Below are positions 43,116-54,603 of a stretch of 64,000 bases of DNA, piece after piece. Each line of letters opens with the position of its first letter. Positions within the stretch are counted from its first letter, which is position 1. The position numbers and the translations under genes are program-made. The DNA comes from Ignelater luminosus (taxonomy: Eukaryota; Arthropoda; Insecta; Coleoptera; Elateridae): assembly GCA_011009095.1 (NCBI GenBank), contig VTPC01004177.1, positions 31,053 to 95,052 on the forward strand, given 5' to 3'. The notes under the pieces are model-generated. The model was not told the origin of the DNA. It did no database searches and saw nothing but the letters and a program-made list of their open reading frames with translations.

Positions 43116-43288
43116 AGGTAATGTTTTTTATGTCTATTTCGCTATCTAAGTATAGTCTACAGAATTTGGTTTGTAAAGTTTGGCAAAAATGGAATATTGT
43201 GCGCCCATCACAACACCATGCCATGTCACAATATGTGTCAACTTACAGATCATAATTTTATCTGACCGTTTATATTATTTTATACACA

Positions 43289-46200
43289 ATGCTAAATGTC
43301 AGTAGAAGCCAGAATTCCAGCGGTCTCAGTAAATCTGTCGCGGTAAGTTTAATTCTCAAAGTAGTTCATTTAAAATTTGTAGAGATAAAACGACTGATTT
43401 TTCAGTTCAAATTTGATGATGAGGAAAAACCTGTTCAAGATGGATCGGAAGTGGCGATTAATCGACCAAATCTTGCTCGTAAGAAAACTAATAATAACGA
43501 TATTGTTTTATTTACGCATAATTCTAGATCACCGCAACGACATCAAAATGGAATTGTATAGATTGGCTAACGGTTTCAACCTTTTACTTATCATGGTTTA
43601 CGTTTTATTGCTCATAAACGAGTTTCTAATTACAATACAGGTGAGGATGATTAATTTATGGCAAGTCAACCTTGGAATGCTTTCTTAGAATTTATTATTT
43701 ACACGTTTCAGTCTGTAAGAGAACCAGAATCTTCAATAAAAGGACAGTGTCATATCAAGCAATTAGATAAAACGAACTGGACATTAGATCAAAAACTCAA
43801 TCTCACATCGCCTAGGTTAAAAGGGTTAAAAGGAGATGCTCTCGCATTTATACACGTTGCATTTTTTGTAGTAATGGTGAATATGATAAAAGGTGTTATT
43901 ACTACAAATTTGATTACGATTATCTTGCAAATTTATCATATGAAAAAGCACTAAAATTAGCAAAGCTTAAAGCTAATCAATCAGAAATTAAGAAATGTGA
44001 AAAATATCTATATAGAATAAACAAGTCGATAACATATTCTGTAATCACAGAAGTGAGTACCACGACGTAAATTAAATAACTTCGTAAACAATATTTCGAT
44101 TTTTCAGTACGATCTGATGTGCGAACGTACACCCATACAGTCACTAAAATTTTTCACTATGATAGGACAAGCCATTAGTGCTTTTGCTACAGGGATGCTA
44201 GCCGACATGTAAGGTAAAATGTGTTATGAAAAACAAACGGACTCAATTTATGTATTTCCAGTCATGGTCGGAGGTCGATTTTTGTTTTTGGAGCGGCCAT
44301 GACATCGTTAGCATATTGTATAATCCCTACAGCGCCGAATTTAGGCCTAATGATAATAGGAAAGATGATATTAGGAATGGGCATCGCTTCGTTAAATATA
44401 AGTTTATTAGTAATATGTAAAATAATTGATAATGGGAAATTAATTTGATTAATTTCTAATTCAGTTACAGAGCTGTGTTGCAATAAGTATAGGTCCTGTT
44501 TGACCATTCTTACACATTCAGCTTGTCAGTTAGGAAAGGTTGTTGCAAATACGGTGATTTCTTGTGCTGTTCCATGGAGGTTAACTGAGATTTGTATTGG
44601 ATTTCCCTATGTAATAGTTTTATTTGGAATTATGTAAGTTAACGTTAGTCATATTGCACAGATTAGTCTGTACCAGTGTTTCACAAAACTTTGAGTTTTC
44701 AAGACACTACTAATAAATAATAGAGTAATGTAATTGCTACCGATCGATAGTTTAGGTCTTCAATTAGAGTAGGCTGTGACCATTACACAACTTCAGTCGG
44801 TACTTTAAACTCAGCCAAGAAAATGACGATTGCGCAAGTGCCATTTGTGTTATTTTAACCTAACCTTAATCTAACCTATAAACCAACAATATCAAAGCAA
44901 AAAGTAACGTAACTTTTTATTAGATTTCTGAACAAAACTTTGCATGGAAACACTTCTGACTTCGTCTTTTAAGCCCATTAAATTTTAAGTCAACTTTCAA
45001 ATTTAAAATTTGAATTTTGTATTTGCAATCTCTTCACTTGTTATTTGGCTGTGTCTAAAGTACCGTTCTAACGTGGTGTACAGCCACGGCCTACCTTATT
45101 GGAAATTTAAACGATCGCTCGGTACTAACTGCATGTATTTAAAATTAATCTTTAAATCATAAAACTCAATTGTCACTTCTGTAATTCACAGAATTTATTT
45201 CGTTTGTGATATAGCACATTTCAATAAAAATAATTCTTAGAAGCTGTGTGAATGGTGAATGAAATAGTAGCTATGTTATCTAAAAGTTGATGAGTGTTGA
45301 TTCTCATTTAAGATGTTAATTGGGCTATTACCATACCCTGTTGCTATATTTCATCGCGACATTTCGCAAGCTGCCTCTGTGTCCGTCCTCAGGCGTTCGC
45401 CATGAGAAGGGCGGTTTGCTTTATTATTTTGCATTTCAAATTTACTTTTTTTTCGTAAATCACTGAGCTACTGAAGCAGTCTACTTATGTATATCATCAT
45501 CAATGTGAAATGCCACCGAAGGAAGCCGACTCCTTAGAGGACTTAACCTTTCTTAAGCCTGGAAATGGTGGTTATGTGAGATTTGTAGTGCGATCCTCGT
45601 AGGTGGTGGTGTTGATTCGCTGCTCTAACGATTCCGATGGCCGACACCAAGCAGACCCTCACGCCAATTCCGTGGCAGCTGCTAGTAGCTCATGGGGACG
45701 TCGAAATGGTTCATGCTGTGCACTAGCTCGCCCGACACCCAGGACGATCCAGTGCTCCAATGTGCCGAAGGACACCTAACAGGCGTTGGATTTAAACGAT
45801 GATTGATGAGAAAAGGGAGAAAAAGCAAAACGGTGTTGATGTTGTTGTGTGGTGATATGTATGTGAGTATGAGTGCGGTTTTGGAGTGATTTGTGATGTA
45901 TTCTGGTGCTGTGTTGTTACTGTTCCGGCATTTGCCTTCACCTCCAAGGAAAACCAGAGTAAAACCTTGGCAAGAACAGACTGCCTCATCTGCAGGTCCT
46001 GCAACAAAACGAGAAGAGCAGAATCGACATTCACTTTGTGTTGAGTGTAGTGGTAGGACGCAGAGGCGGGTAGATCTGGTGTTGTTTAAGGTGTGGGGTT
46101 ATCTGAGGGCGAAACATGGGTGCCGGTGGTCAATGATTGGTCGGGCAAACGTTTTGTACGTGTGTATTAAGGTATGCGGGTGACAGCCTTGGAAGTTTCC

Positions 46201-49200
46201 GCGGACCACAGAGAGAATGGAGGCGCGTTTCTAAAGAGAGTCGAGACACTTGTTCAGCTCTGCGCCCCAATGAAGGGTGTATATGAATGTGCAGCCTAAA
46301 TAAAGAATTAAAGGAAAGAGCTGGAGACGAGAGCTCCAGAGGTTCAGTTGAACGACCCTTTCTTGGGATTTGCTGCTGTTGACTTTGAATGAGTGACGAA
46401 AAAGGATAGCCTGTGACTTGTTTGGATTGGGTTTGATTCTCTAAAGGCCGAGCTAGGGCTCGAGCAAACAGGACGCGACCGTGGCATGCTGTCCGCTGGC
46501 CCAGAGGGCTGTATCGTCGGCGTACTGGGTGATACGGACGCTTGAGGTGTGTAATGGAGCGAGTTCCGGTCGTAGGATGTCATGGCAATAGAGGATGAAG
46601 AGTATTGGAGAGAGGATCGGATTGGAGAGGACGCCTTTGATTCACACTCTGTGCTGTCGATGTAATAAGTAGCTATTGATAATTCTGCGAAGCCTGCTGG
46701 AATTTGGACGTTCAGGAGCTTTTGAAGAAGCCCCTCGTGACAGACCTTGTTAAAGGCACTTTCGATGTCTGAAAGACACCGGCGACACAGTAGCCTTAAT
46801 TGAGGGATTTGGCTACGTCAGAGTGGTGTAGGAGCAGAAGGTCCGTGGTGAATTTTCCTTCACGGAAGAAGATTGGAGTTCTCCAGCCGTGCTTTCAGTC
46901 TGTCCGCAAGAATTCTCTCGAAGGTCTTGCCTAAGACGTTCAGAAGGGCAATAGGCCGGTATGAGTCGGGGCCCGTGGGGTTCTTGTGTTTTTTGTAGGT
47001 CATGATGACGGTAGCTTTTTTTCAGGCTGAGGGTAAATAGCCGCAGCGTAAGCAGCGGTTGAAAATTAATGTTAGAAGCTCGGTGGCCTCGTGGGAGAAA
47101 TGGCGAAAGACTTTCCTTGTCAGGGAGTCCTCGTCCGGAGTGGATTTTTTGCCAGAGGCAATAACCGCCACCGTTTTGTCTGCGCTGATGTTTTGGAGAA
47201 TCTCGGGCAGAAGCGGATTGTTGGGTCTTTCTGCGGGGACAGCGATGAGGAGAGAAATGGAGTGACCGTTGCGAATTCGCATGCGAATTAGTGGGGCTTG
47301 TTCGTTGTCGAACAGAGGGTGTTGCTAGATTTGGTGCACTTCGTCGAGAAGGTCGGCGAAGAGTTGAGATTGTTTCAGCGGGTCCGTGATGACTTGGCCA
47401 TTGTGGCGGAGGTGAGGTCTACGGTTGGATTTTTATTGTCCTGTGAGGGTTTCAAGCTTGTTTTAGAATCGGGTTCCGTCCCTATGTTCCAGGCTAGAGC
47501 AGAGGGCCGCCCAGCGCGCCTCCCGATACCTGGTCGTGAGCAGGAAGATCAGCGCGTTGAGACGGTTCCAGTCGGCTCTACTTATATACTTTTATAAGTT
47601 CTATTATAAGTTGCATGTTTGTAACTGGATGCACAGTAGGGATTTGCGTCGTTTGTTGGTGGTTGCGTCGTAGTTCTTTGCGCAGTATTGACATTCATAT
47701 GGGATTTACTTCTCAGCTAGCCTGGCTAGTGCTGTATGTATGTAGCCTCTTTCAGTTTTTTACGAGTTCTGTTCTCCTCTTTGTGCATTATTCCATTGGA
47801 TGCGGTGATCTTTATCTCATACGTGTTCCGCAATTCTCGAATTGTCGGTTTCTTCCTTCTTGATGTTATTTTTGTGTTCTTGAAGTTTCACCCGTAGAGG
47901 TCTACCTGTTTCTCCTATGTATGCCCTGCCATACTCGCATGGAACATTGTGGACACAGTTCTTCGTCTGCTGTTCGTTGCTGGGTTTGGTTTTGGTAATC
48001 ATTTCCGTAAGCGTCCGCGAGGATTGAACGCCGTGCATATGTTGTATCTGTTTTGGTTCTTCGGAGTTGCGGAGACACCCGCTACATACGGGATGACAGC
48101 TGTGCATTGTATTTTAGCTGCATCATCTCCGCCTGTTCTGTCTTCTGTGTTTTAGTTGTTCTTGGACGTTAGGTTAGCTGCAGGTATTAAGTTAGCTGCT
48201 GTAGTATCAGGGTATCCATTCTCTCTAAGGGTTTGAGCTATTCTTTCCCTCTCCTTCTTCAGGTCTCTTTCTTTAGATCATATTGTCTTCGCTTTATCAT
48301 AACGTATAGACATCTTGAACGTCAATTTTCACCCTTATGGGATAGTGAAAGTATCTACCTGTGTGGGTAAGTTTCTGGTATACGTTCGTTGTGAACTTGT
48401 CCCCGTTCCTTTGGACCAAGACGTCCAGGAGCGGTAGTTGTTGTTTAGACTCCACTTTCATTGTGAATATGATCGAAAGACCATTATTATTGAGGGAGTG
48501 TAGGAAGTTGTCGAGTTCTTCAGTTCCATGAGGTCATATCACAAAGATGTCATCGACATACCTTAGCCACAATCTCGGCTTTGCTTGGGACTAAGATGTC
48601 ACCTTCTGCTCAAAATTCCTCCATGAAGATGTTGCTCATAATTGGGGAGAGCAGTGAAACTATTCCACGCTCGTCAACTTTTAGACATCAAGAGTTTCAA
48701 GAAGCGAGAAGGTTTCTTGTTACAAACCAACTACCAGGTTAACTCCGAGAACTGCTGCTGTTCATCAGGGGTATCCACAGTCGGCGGTTGCCTACGATGC
48801 TCTCCTTCAATCCCCACCGGTAAACCAGCCGGTTTGGTCGTCCCGAAGGTTTCGAAGGTCTAAGACAGCAACCGTAAGAAACCAACGTTATCAAGAAATC
48901 TGGAAAGAAGAAGCTCGCCTTCTTAGTCGCAAATGCCACGAGACTACTGAATACTCCATCACAGGTCAAGAGAACCACCAAAGTGACTTCAAGAAGCCGA
49001 AAATGCTTAAAGCCAAAAAGACAATTTGATTGTAAAATATAGTATCAGAAATTCTTAATGTTGATTTTTGAGCATGTCAACTGTAATTCTTTATTCTGCG
49101 TTTTCTTCCGCAGAAGACTAATAGACGGAAAGGGCTATTTTATAATCTTGATGATTTTGCTACCACGAAACAAAATTAAGTTATAACTTATAAGTCAAAC

Positions 49201-52200
49201 TCTGTTTTTTAGTTCTTCTGCTTTGACACATAAGCTCGAGTCGTTTTTCAGTCATGATTAAAGAAAAGCTACCAAACAAGATATAATTAATGTTTTCAAC
49301 AGGTTTGTACCTGAATCCCCAAGATGGTTAATGGTAAAGTTCCAATGGGCAGGAGCTTGGAATGTCTTACACAATATGGGTAGCATCGAAGAAGGATTTA
49401 TGGTACAAAACCCTATTTTTAGACCCAGTAGTCCTACAAGACAGCTAAGAATATTTGGCAAAGATTATTTCAAACGAAGAACCTTCATCAGCATGTTCAT
49501 ATGTGGAATTGCATGTTTAAGCTATTTCATTGTTTGTATGTCGTTATCAAGTTAATTTTTAAATACTCCCATAATACAGTTGGACTAATCCTTTCAGTAT
49601 CCACAGAAAAGAAGCAGCCCTTAACATCTATTCCCTTAGTTTTATCTATGGCACTGTTACATGTATTTATTGCAGATATAATTATTAGTTTAAATTAAAA
49701 CATTAATCTTTGTAATTTCAGATGATTGCCATAATTATAACAGCCGGAATAGCGCACAGAAAATCTAAACGTTGCATATGTTCAACTTTATTTCTATTAG
49801 TGGCTGGCTGCTTTGTGGTATCAATCATGACAGAATGTATGCACTTAGAACTTTACGCTCGCTAAGCAATAAACAAGTTTAAACTATTTATTTGTATTCT
49901 TGCAGCCAACTTTGTAAATGATTTAATGCTAACTCTGGCAGAAATATTCTCTGTGGTAATTTACATTGTCGTTATTATTTATGTGATGGAAATGTTCCCC
50001 ACTACGCACAGGGCAACTGCTTTAGGTGTAAATTTAACCTTTGGCGAGCTAATGGCTATTTTGTATTTGTATTATCGATCACAATTGGTGAGTACAACAG
50101 TAATTATTTTAGGATTACATTTAGTTAAGACGTAGGAGCAAGATCGATTTTTTCCTTTTCTATAAGAAAATGGAAACGACAACCTTGTAAATTCGAGATT
50201 AATTAACGCTGGCAATTTTATATTATTTGAGATGCGCAGATTACCAGAATTAAAGCTAAAAACATATTTAGGAGGCAATATTGTAACAAACTTTAGATAT
50301 AGAAACTGATTTAGATTCTTTTTCGAGAAAAACTTCATCGTTGAGATCACAAGTCTTAAAGTATAATAGGGAGGGGCTACGTCTGCATTTATGAAATGTG
50401 TATGTCTTTATCTCAAGAGAAGAACTGTTTTTAAGATCTATATTCCTTCAACATTTCAGTCCGTTGGATAAAAATCCTCTACATCCTTAGTTACCGACAC
50501 TTCTTGTTAAGAAGTTTTATTTTTAATTAGTACAGTCAACATCCCCATAATCCAAGATAGAGCCCTGCACGGGTCAAAGTTTCTAGGCCCCGCCAGACTG
50601 GGGACAAGCTTGACGAGGCCCAAAAAAATTTTGGTAACTTGTGGATCGGCCCAACAGGCCCGAGAGGTCAGAACAGCCCGTGAGGCCCAAACGGCCAGAC
50701 AAGTCTGAACGGCCCGACAGAGAAGCCCGAAATGCCGAGTCTGACAGGTTCAAACGGCTCGACGGACCTGTATAGTCCGACAGGCCTTAGAAGCCCAAAG
50801 AGCCGAGAAGCCCAAACAGCCCGACAGGGCCGAACGTCCCGGGAAGTCCGACAGGCCAGAGAGATCTGAGTAACATTATGAAAATGTACAAAGACATCTC
50901 CAGCCGACCGATCTGATCCTCTAGTGCAAAAAGTAGAAAATCTGGTCTTTCCTTAAGCTACAAGTGGATTGATGGTTATGGACATGGTTATGTCTCTTTC
51001 CAGTTTTGATCTGCCATCATGATCCCTTGTTAGTCTTTTCACTAAAGGAGGTACTTGCTGTTCAACTTCCTTGTCTGACAACATTCCTTGATCAGCCACT
51101 GGACAGTAGTCATTATCACATTTTTTTATTTTGGACTTCTTGGCAGGTTGTTTCATACCTTTGGTACTTTGTGTTTTCGTACGTTTCATACATGTCTGTG
51201 CCGATTTCCAAATGGTAGGATGTTCAGAAGACTGAAGGCAGTCAGAAGGAACCAGAATTGTACGCCATTGCCGCAATCAGCATTCGATGCTCGTAGCTTC
51301 CTCGTCTGGAACAGTTCACACTCTTTCCCCCAATCATCTTGCACATGATAGACATAAAATTTTCAGCCAAGTTCGACGTTATAAAGGGTTTTCCAATAAG
51401 AGGTGTTATTTTGATATTCAAAGAAAAGTGCCATTTTTTAATATAAATGATCGGATGTTTATTTCATTATAAAGAGGAAGGTATGCCGTTAATAGTGGAA
51501 AATAACATCAGGCAAATGACCACCACGACCACGCTTACAGGACAATATCCTTTTCATGAAATTTTCCATAACCAAATCGCAAAGTGGCTGCCCTATGTCC
51601 TCGATAGCCTCACGAATTCCATCTTTGAGGTCTTGAATCGACGCTGGGCTGTTGGCGTAGACCTTCTCTTTCACGTGGCCCCAAAGAAAGAAGTCGCAAG
51701 GTGTTAAATCACAAGATCTCGGTGGCCAATTGTGATCACCTCTTCGAGAGATAACACGGTCCGGAAACTTTTTCCGTAAAAGATCAATGGTTTCGTTGCT
51801 TGTGTGGCACGTAGCGCCGTCTTGTTGAAAGTAAACGTTGTCCAGATCAATACCATCCAATTCCGGCCATAAAAAATCGTTAATCATCTCTCGATAGCGC
51901 AATCCAGTCACCGTAACTGTTGCTCCAGCCTCATTTTCGAAAAAGTAAGGTCCAATGACTCCGCCGGACCATAAACCGCACCAAACAGTCACACGTTGAG
52001 GATAGAGAGACTTTTCAACAATAACTCTTGGATTTTCTGAGCCCCAGATCCGACGATTTTGCTTGTTGACGAAGCCACCGAGGTGGAAATGGGCCTCATC
52101 ACTCAAGATGATTTTTCGATGGAATTCTGGATCATTTTCATGCATTTCAACGACCCAATCAGCAAAGACACGACGTTGTTGATGATCGGCCGGCTTGAGT

Positions 52201-54477
52201 TCTTGTGTTAACTGGACTTTATAAGCCTTAAGACCCAAATCTTTATGCAAAATACGGTGTAATGACGTTTGTGGAATGGCTAATTCCAAAGAACGACGAG
52301 GAATGGACAAACCTGGGTTTTCTTTAACACTTTCGGCTACAACAGCAATATTCTCGGCTGTTCTTGAGCGACGTGCACGGGTTTTATTCTTCACATCACT
52401 AACTTGTCCCAAGAGCTCGAATTTTTTCACCAATTTCTGTATTGCGGTCCGACAAGGTGCTTCACGGTGACCCAAAAATGTTCGAGTTTTACGAACCGTC
52501 TCTGCCAAATTTTCACCATTTTTATAGTGAATTTTAATAATTTCAATGCGTTATTGAAGCGTGTATCGTTCCATATTTATTAATGGCGTAGTTTCTACTT
52601 GTCAAATGTCAAAAAATGATAGCTTCAAAAGTGACATCTACCGAAATAGCGGGCTATTCAAAATAACACCTCTTATTGGAAAACCCTTTATTTGGAAGAC
52701 GTCTCTGAGCTCTGTTTCCAATTTGACTGCACGCCAAAAAGATTTTGCGTCCTATAGTTTTTTCGAAATGTCTCATATGTACGCTCGGTTGAAACCATCT
52801 GTCGACATGTTTTGCATTCTACATGATGAACTGGAATATTGATGAGGTCTTCAAAGAAAGTGACACCAAAAGTGGGACTTTTTTCGTCGTGGCCGTGATT
52901 ATTATTGTATATAATGGCTGATCGAAACGTCTTTTCCAAACCTATGAGAGAGGCAACATGATATGGAATCACGAATAATACAATTGTACCTTGTAATGTT
53001 GGAAGAAATAATATCTCTGTCCTTCTTGTCGAATGCACCATTGGTATTCAGAGTACAATTTTGAGTTGAGTTTTCGTAAACAATGGTTTACACAGTCGAC
53101 TTTCTCAAATGGAGTTCTGCCAGGGTATACCACTTGCTCTTGGATTCGAGCAAAAACAGAGGCATCCGCGTCCCCTACCAAATATCTATAAATCAAGCCA
53201 TGATCTTCCAAACTTTGTTTGAATCCTGTAACTAGAATGTCTGATTCCATTGCTTGAGGTTGACAATTATGATCTGGAGGTTTGGATGGCTCTAGTGTAG
53301 ACACACCAGGGATGCCTTTATCTAATTCTGGATTTGAAGTCTGAGATTCGCATTTCTGACAAACTGAACAACTTTTCATTCTGTGGTCTATATAGAAAAT
53401 TTTCTTTGTCCTTATCCCGATTATCACTGCAGTGCCGGAATTAGCATTATAAGATTGCTGAGATCACCCTGCATCTAATGTAACACTGATAAACGGATAT
53501 TCTTCCTTCTCTTGATTACTTCACCTGCTTGAATTGCCAGTTCTTTTTCTTCCTTACCATTCAGCTTTATCCCCTCTTTACTTACATTTCTAAGCTTTTA
53601 TGCAACCTCTTTTTCTGACTTTTCATAGGTGTGGTTGGAAATCATAGGTATCTCCAGAGCATTCATGATTGTCTTTACAGCTTGGAGTCCTACGTAGCTG
53701 TAGCCATTCCATCAGAGATAGAGAGTTGATGAGACTCTTCATGGTTCTTTCGCAACTTGAATTTTTTTTGACATGATGAGCCCTGCAACTCTACGTTTTT
53801 AACTCCAATGGCGATAATTTCAACATCCACTGTTTGGCAAGACTCCTTATGGCATCATTACTTGAAGAGCAAACGTGGACATAATCATTCTTTGTGCAGG
53901 TTTTGAAGTAGTTGGAGTTTCATTCTTTTTGGCCGTCCTTGCTGCTCTCGCCCTTGATGTTTTTTTTTAGTTCTTTCCCGCCTTTTTTGAACAGAATTGT
54001 AATATTCAATCAGCGAATAGAAAGAAATTGTGATACCGATGCGCTCCAAACAATGATAAGTGATTGAGTGGTGTAGACATTTTAAGTATCAGCACCCGAA
54101 TGTTGTCATTAGATCCCGCAAAAGTTCTTGGGGTATAGTACCTTTGGAGGTAGTCTGACTTTCCCCCACAAAGCTATTGGTCTTTGAAGCCAAAACGTTT
54201 CGTTTCTTGTTTAGAAAAATGGCTCTATCTTGATGAAAGTAAGTCGGGTTGCTAGAAAAGATAGCATACCCCAAGTCCGGAAAGAGAACCTTTCTAACGA
54301 TACTCCTTTTTTCAGTGGGACTGTATTGACACACACCTCCTAAGAGGAGTTTATAGTGGTATGTGTGTAGTAGGTGCATTAGTGACCATGTTAGCACCGA
54401 CAACATACGAAGAAATACCTGATACGCGAGAGGATTTATCAAGACCTTTAGAATTTGAAGCAGAAACGCTTCGCTAA
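43289..54477 (+). CDS. SLC22-like major facilitator transporter, gene 2 (13 exons, 574 aa)
   Basis: Paralogue of gene 1; predicted membrane carrier, substrate unknown. Exons: 43289-43342, 43406-43478, 43528-43640, 43712-43815, 43872-44052, 44108-44208, 44262-44416, 44465-44633, 49303-49535, 49580-49662, 49722-49836, 49906-50087, 54316-54477. They sum to 1725 nt with all phases matching and no stop. Features: acidic N-terminus, TM1 (LLLIMVYVLLLINEF) near residue 65, an expanded loop rich in Lys/Tyr/Cys with NLT and NWT glycosylation sites, MFS signature ADIHGRRSIF near 208, FVPESPRWL near 318, EMFPTTHRATALG near 490, and a C-terminal tail EEIPDTRED. Introns 8 (4.7 kb) and 12 (4.2 kb) hold transposons. 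The stop is 126 bases before the gene 3 start. The exon 10 donor (CAT/GTATTT) was chosen because it alone keeps the frame. Confidence 0.87.
44634..45799. other. Transporter 2 intron 8, left part: nothing recognised
   Basis: AT-rich intron sequence with no gene, transposase or clear inverted repeat. 45480-45790 is richer in GC and may be the 3' end of the minus-strand LINE beginning at 47600. Confidence 0.4.
45800..47600 (-). pseudogene. Jockey-like non-LTR reverse transcriptase relic
   Basis: Minus-strand pieces: TPDEDSLTRKVFRHFSHEA and LIFNRCLRCGYLPSA at 47282-47022, then SYRPIALLNVLGKTFERILA near 46930-46990 (RT finger/palm entry), AFNKVCHEGLLQKL near 46720-46780 (motif A, degraded), and QYADDTALWASGQHA near 46480-46530 (catalytic YADD box intact). 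Upstream pieces near 47300-47420 resemble the linker before RT. Frames change at least four times. It lies in transporter 2 intron 8. Confidence 0.7.
47815..48660 (-). pseudogene. Penelope-like retroelement: RT end plus GIY-YIG endonuclease
   Basis: Penelope-like elements fuse a reverse transcriptase to a C-terminal GIY-YIG nuclease (family knowledge). On the minus strand, RYVDD-type sequence followed by a degraded line (FVI, EELDNFLHSLNNNGLS) lies near 48480-48575, then LPLLDVLVQRNGDKFTTNVY and THTGRYFHYP near 48330-48450. The nuclease part is NVPCEYGRAYIGETGRPLRV at about 47880-47945, then KLQEHKNN and SRIAEHV. Stops separate the parts. The 5' portion is not recognisable. Confidence 0.75.
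48661..49302. other. Transporter 2 intron 8, right part: nothing recognised
   Basis: Contains 70-80-codon frames on both strands at 48642-48981 with no domain I recognise; they may be the 5' part of the Penelope-like element. The remainder is AT-rich intron ending at the acceptor at 49301-49302. Confidence 0.35.
50558..50880. repeat. GC-rich degenerate array, family copy 5
   Basis: Begins with TAGAGCCCTGCACGGG at 50558, then a subterminal stretch, then repeated motifs (cccgagaggtcaga, acggcccgaca, agaagcccaaa) to about 50880. The start motif is the inverse of the ends at 2664 and 34712. It shares ttggatcggccc-like phrasing with copies 1 and 2. It lies in transporter 2 intron 12. Confidence 0.6.
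51384..52688 (-). mobile_element. DD41D mariner-superfamily transposon, complete (1305 bp)
   Basis: Perfect 31-bp terminal inverted repeats (51384-51414 and 52658-52688, beginning AAGGGTTTTCCAATAAGAGG) with TA duplications at 51382-51383 and 52689-52690. The paralogous sequence at 33221-33250 is the empty site: gttcgacgttctatttggaa with a single TA at 33233-33234. The family differs from the element at 21320 in its terminal repeats. Confidence 0.97.
51489..52574 (-). pseudogene. DD41D transposase, full length but with a nonsense codon near the start
   Basis: The likely start is the ATG at 52574-52572 (MERYTLQ), followed by a TAA at codon 8 (52553-52551). The frame is then open to the stop at 51489, for 361 codons overall including the stop. 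It contains N-terminal HTH (RTAIQKLVKKFELLGQV), second HTH (IPQTSLHRILHKDLGLKAYK), and catalytic aspartates in ILSDEAHFHLGG, FQQDGATCHT and RSCDLTPCDFFLWG, with 41 residues between the second and third. No ATG lies in frame between codon 8 and the catalytic domain, so translation from the natural start fails unless the stop is a sequencing error or is read through. Confidence 0.9.
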
Positions 54478-54603
54478 AATTTTATTCTTTGTAAATATTT
54501 TAAAAATAATAATTATAACTCAAAATTAGTTGTCTAGTTAGCTGTGTTTTAAAATAAGTCACATTTGAAGTCGCGAAGTGATGCAAACGTCAAAGCATCA
54601 TCG

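Larger units (their letters stand above)
50956..53760 (-). pseudogene. Mutator-like transposase relic, copy B, split by a mariner
   Basis: Same family as copy A (33014-34345). Minus-strand pieces: the N-terminal part near 53680-53450 (degraded), 53427-52969 (SCSVCQKCES zinc-like Cys pairs, ESDILVTGFKQSLEDHG, YLVGDADASVFARIQEQ, VDCVNHCLRKLNSKLYS), and beyond the mariner 51380-50956, which includes the C-terminus (DYCPVADQGMLSDKEVE, KLERDITMSITINPL). Bases 51384-52688 are an inserted mariner. Frameshifts elsewhere show that it was already decaying. It preserves the C-terminal end that the gap hides in copy A. Confidence 0.78.
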
